DNA from: Vibrio hippocampi
Lineage (GTDB): Bacteria; Pseudomonadota; Gammaproteobacteria; Enterobacterales; Vibrionaceae
Reading direction: 5' to 3'
NCBI RefSeq assembly: GCF_921292975.1
Contig: NZ_CAKLCM010000003.1
Coordinates: forward strand, 62,001-126,000
DNA: 64,000 bases
In this document: piece after piece, positions 61,643 through 64,000 of the stretch
How the letters are laid out: each line of letters opens with the position of its first letter
How positions within the stretch are numbered: position 1 is the first letter of the stretch
Notes under the pieces: model-generated
The model's database searches: none
Told to the model about the DNA's origin: nothing
Seen by the model: only the letters and a program-made list of their open reading frames with translations
Position numbers and translations under genes: made by a program

Positions 61643-62506
61643 ATGAAGTGGCATGGAATCAGTGAATTTGTCGCTGTGGCTGAGGTTCAGAGTTTTTCCG
61701 TTGCAGCAACCAAGTTGGGCATTTCCACGGCTCAAGTGAGTCGGCAAATCAGCGCCTTAGAAAGCCGGCTACAGGTGAAGCTGTTTTATCGCAGTACCCG
61801 CAGAGTGTCATTGACGCAAGAGGCGGAGGTTTTCTATCAGCAGTGCCGCCATCTGCTAGACGGTTTGGAAAATGCTGAACAAGCGATCACTCAATTGCAA
61901 AGCCGACCACAAGGAATCATCAAGCTTACCGCGCCAGTGACCTACGGCGAAAAAAGAGTCTTGCCATTAGTCAATGACTTTGTTGCCCTCTACGATCAAG
62001 TTGAGGTGATAACGGAGCTTTCCAATCACCATGTTGACCTGATTGAAGGGGGCTATGACTTAGCCATCAGGATCGGTAAACAGCAAGATTCCAGTTTGGT
62101 GGCAAAAAAATTATGTCAGCGAGCCAACTATGTCTGTGCCTCAGCCAATTATCTTGAGAAACATGGCGTGCCCGAAAAACTATTGGATTTAAAACACCAT
62201 AACTGCCTATTGGGCACACAAGATTATTGGCGTTTTAATGACAACAACAAGGAACGCAATATCAAGGTAAAAGGCAACCTGCGTTGCAATAGCGGTGTGG
62301 CGTTACTCGATGCCGCTTTAAAAGATATTGGCATGGTGCAATTGTCGGATCATTTTCTCGATTCTTACATCGAGTCCGGGCAATTGATTCCCGTTCTCGA
62401 GCAATATCGAATCCCCAATGAAGCAATATGGGCAGTCTATCCTCAGAACCGATACTTAGCGCCCAAATTACGTTTATTGATCGATTTCTTGGCTGAGCGG
62501 TTGTAG
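61643..62506 (+). CDS. LysR-family transcriptional regulator
   Basis: This 287-residue protein has an N-terminal winged helix (residues 1-60, with SVAATKLGISTAQVSRQISALE) and a LysR effector-binding domain. The subgroup resembles the AaeR/DsdC-type short LysR proteins common in gamma-proteobacteria. It is divergent from the MATE gene, the usual layout for a local regulator. The ligand is unknown. Confidence 0.9.
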   Translation: MKWHGISEFVAVAEVQSFSVAATKLGISTAQVSRQISALESRLQVKLFYRSTRRVSLTQEAEVFYQQCRHLLDGLENAEQAITQLQSRPQGIIKLTAPVTYGEKRVLPLVNDFVALYDQVEVITELSNHHVDLIEGGYDLAIRIGKQQDSSLVAKKLCQRANYVCASANYLEKHGVPEKLLDLKHHNCLLGTQDYWRFNDNNKERNIKVKGNLRCNSGVALLDAALKDIGMVQLSDHFLDSYIESGQLIPVLEQYRIPNEAIWAVYPQNRYLAPKLRLLIDFLAERL

Positions 62507-62597
62507 TGGTTGATCTAGCTTAGAGTAGACAATCTGTGTGTGGGTAATGATTGTGCAGTCATTCCAATTTGGTGTCGACCACTTGCGATAGAGACAG

Positions 62598-62632
62598 CTT
62601 GATACCATAACTCGGTATTACTCGGTATCAAG
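62598..62632. promoter_or_regulatory. Inverted repeat upstream of parD remnant
   Basis: CTTGATACC and GGTATCAAG form perfect nine-base arms 17 bases apart. The right arm overlaps the AAGGAGG ribosome site of the parD remnant, so it may be the old autoregulatory operator. Confidence 0.5.
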
Positions 62633-62641
62633 GAGGTCACA

Positions 62642-62809
62642 GTGGCTAAAAATACAAGTATTACTCTTGGTGAACACTTTGATCGTTTATCACTGAGCTG
62701 GATAGCGCAGTCCTTGTATGCTTTTATGACTTACCCAGATAGGGTTGTAGGAATGCGTCAACTTGAGTTTCACAGACACCCACCTGAACTGAAATACCCG
62801 CCTGTTTGA
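62642..62809 (+). pseudogene. parD: Decayed ParD-family antitoxin gene
   Basis: From a GTG with a perfect AAGGAGG ribosome site, the first codons read AKNTSITLGEHFD, the hallmark N-terminus of ParD antitoxins, including those of Vibrio cassettes. After about residue 15 the frame diverges completely and runs to a stop after 55 codons, into the end of the opposite deaminase gene. No parE toxin follows. It is a scar of a toxin-antitoxin unit. Confidence 0.75.
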
Positions 62810-63149
62810 GTATTTCAACCCCCCGACCATTATTACGAATATCTGGGTCTAACATACCGACCATCACATTTTTAATACCAGAACTGACCAATGTGCTGGC
62901 ACAAGCAGGCGTGCGACCCACAAAAGAACAAGGCTCCAAGGTGACATAAGCGGTAACACCGTCCATCGAACCTGAATAAGCGTTTAGCGCTTCAACCTCC
63001 GCGTGATTCCCGCCAACGCTTTGAGTATATCCCTCAGCGATAACTACGTTGTCTTTCACAAGGACACAGCCCACAGGTGGATTAGGAATACAACTTGGTA
63101 AAGCATGACGTGATAGTTCGAGGGCTCTAAGCATAAATTTGTCAGACAT
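62724..63149 (-). CDS. RibD-type deaminase domain protein
   Basis: This 141-residue protein is a single cytidine-deaminase-fold domain of the riboflavin deaminase type. Zinc ligands are His49 in HAE, with catalytic Glu51, and Cys74 and Cys83 in PCSFVGRTPAC. The RibD reductase half is absent, so it does not replace full RibD. Its start overlaps the end of the SnoaL-like gene by eight bases, showing translational coupling. A purine, pyrimidine or pterin substrate is possible; none can be chosen. Confidence 0.85.
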   Translation of the reverse strand: MSDKFMLRALELSRHALPSCIPNPPVGCVLVKDNVVIAEGYTQSVGGNHAEVEALNAYSGSMDGVTAYVTLEPCSFVGRTPACASTLVSSGIKNVMVGMLDPDIRNNGRGVEILKQAGISVQVGVCETQVDAFLQPYLGKS

Positions 63150-63537
63150 TGAGGGTGTATTCCTGTACGACTTTCACCCACTTCGCTCGCCACTCTTGTG
63201 CTTCCATTGGGTCGGGCCAAAACTCTTTTTGTTTGCGGATGAGTCCGTTTTCAACCGTATGAAAGGTAATCGCGCGTGCTTTTTGGACACTATCGGTAAT
63301 GGACACATCGGTGACAACGGTTGCGCCATCACAAACTATCGAGTGAATGGTAAACTCCCAAACACCGTTGGCAGGGTAAAAGGAATTGATTGCGGTAAAG
63401 TTGTCTCTACCCATCGTTAGCTCGCCGGATTGCGGCCAAAAACCTTCAAAATCGGGACTTAGCCACTGACTCGCTTTGGCAAAGTCATTGGTTTTCATCG
63501 CATCCCAAAACGCTAGGACGACTTGTTTTGAATCCAT
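63142..63537 (-). CDS. SnoaL-like / NTF2-fold protein
   Basis: This 131-residue protein has the cone-shaped NTF2 fold pattern: an opening helix (KQVVLAFWDAMKTNDFAKAS), a strand-rich second half and the SnoaL-like ending. I chose the ATG at 63537, which has GGAGGAAAC directly upstream; a longer frame to 63645 overlaps the VOC gene and lacks such a site. The fold serves isomerases, dehydratases and binding proteins, so function is open. It is the middle gene of a three-gene operon. Confidence 0.8.
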   Translation of the reverse strand: MDSKQVVLAFWDAMKTNDFAKASQWLSPDFEGFWPQSGELTMGRDNFTAINSFYPANGVWEFTIHSIVCDGATVVTDVSITDSVQKARAITFHTVENGLIRKQKEFWPDPMEAQEWRAKWVKVVQEYTLNV

Positions 63538-63623
63538 GTTTCCTCCAAGTAATGCGGCGTTAAGACCAAACAAGAACGGTAAGTGAAACCAACAAGCGTT
63601 TGGTTTCACTTTTGAACTTTTGA

Positions 63624-63983
63624 TTATACGTGCGCTTCTGACCAAACGGCGAACTCATTCCCGCTTGGCTCAACAAAATGAAAACGACAACCACCCGGAA
63701 ACTCATAGATAGGGCGAATAATCTCCCCGCCATGCTGAGCGACCTTATTTAAAGTAGCGTCAATGTCGGCACTATAGAATACCAAAAGTGCCGCGCCGGT
63801 ATGAGTCTGGCTGCAACAATCCGCTTTAAAGAAACCACCATCTAAACCTTGACCGGAAAAAGCCGCATATTCAGAACCGTAATCGACAAACTCCCACCCA
63901 AAAACGGAAGAGAAGAACGATTTTGTCGACGCTAAGTCCTTTGCTGCGAATTCTACATAATTGAGTTTTTCATGTTGATTCAT
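63624..63983 (-). CDS. VOC/glyoxalase-fold protein
   Basis: This 119-residue protein has the paired beta-alpha-beta-beta-beta modules of the vicinal oxygen chelate family (LNYVEFAAKDLASTKSFFSSVFGW at the start and FHFVEPSGNEFAVWS at the end). Metal ligands are partly present (Glu in YVEF and Glu near the end). Members act on small molecules by lyase, isomerase or resistance chemistry. It is the first gene of the operon with the SnoaL-like and deaminase genes and has AAGGAG upstream. Confidence 0.83.
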   Translation of the reverse strand: MNQHEKLNYVEFAAKDLASTKSFFSSVFGWEFVDYGSEYAAFSGQGLDGGFFKADCCSQTHTGAALLVFYSADIDATLNKVAQHGGEIIRPIYEFPGGCRFHFVEPSGNEFAVWSEAHV

Positions 63984-64000
63984 GTTATTGCTCCTTATTT

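Overview
The window looks like chromosomal DNA of a marine Vibrio or a very close relative. The strongest sign is a Qrr quorum-sensing small RNA at about 33638-33748, with a sigma-54 promoter and LuxO-type sites. KdgM-type porins, an alginate-sugar symporter pair, a ParD scar of the kind seen in Vibrio cassettes, and the mtlA-mtlD-mtlR and glmS arrangement agree. Species cannot be named from the sequence. No phage, insertion sequence, CRISPR array, rRNA or tRNA was seen.

Positions 1-30600 are dominated by use of alginate, a brown-algal polysaccharide. Two sodium:solute symporters of the ToaA/ToaB type (2-1597, cut by the window edge, and 28805-30583) are close paralogues. Between them lie three FCD-type GntR regulators (2240-5378), the uronate-linearising cupin KdgF, three small outer-membrane porins, a periplasmic binding protein closely resembling Sphingomonas AlgQ1/AlgQ2, and a secreted lipoprotein with a beta-helix-like region and two PL7 alginate lyase domains (21767-24361). 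In this model the lipoprotein cuts alginate at the surface, porins pass oligomers, symporters bring in sugars, and KdgF prepares the unsaturated uronate for catabolism. A recurring motif, [A/T]TGTNNNACA[A/T], sits upstream of the porins, one drug/metabolite transporter and the second symporter; it is a candidate operator. Inside this region are housekeeping-like insertions: a CBS/DUF294 protein with a DnaQ-like exonuclease, an alpha-2-macroglobulin gene overlapping pbpC, and a chemoreceptor.

Positions 30700-38900 hold MaoP, an Ada/AlkA fusion translationally coupled to an alkyltransferase, qrr, a DUF3612 regulator, a 190-residue protein that looks like a detached piece of malate synthase G, a diguanylate cyclase, a PhzF protein and a HAD phosphatase. 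Positions 38846-46051 carry the mannitol operon (mtlA, mtlD, mtlR), a DeoR regulator with a striking palindrome, and glmS.

Downstream of glmS (46172-53916) is an accessory-looking block: secreted esterase, glucose-type PTS EIICB, DeoR regulator, glycyl radical enzyme, its activating enzyme, and a divergent fructose-6-phosphate aldolase. A perfect FNR box sits in the divergent promoter. The set fits an anaerobic route in which an imported sugar phosphate, possibly 1,5-anhydroglucitol 6-phosphate, is rearranged by radical chemistry and split by the aldolase.

The right end (54168-63983) holds a monooxygenase-fold protein, an OmpR-type two-component system, a CNNM/CorC-type membrane protein, a ferric-reductase-like flavoprotein, a MATE pump divergent from a LysR regulator, a decayed parD, and a three-gene operon (VOC, SnoaL-like, RibD-type deaminase). 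Short imperfect tandem repeats recur in the intergenic DNA. All family assignments and alignments are from reading and memory; no search was run.
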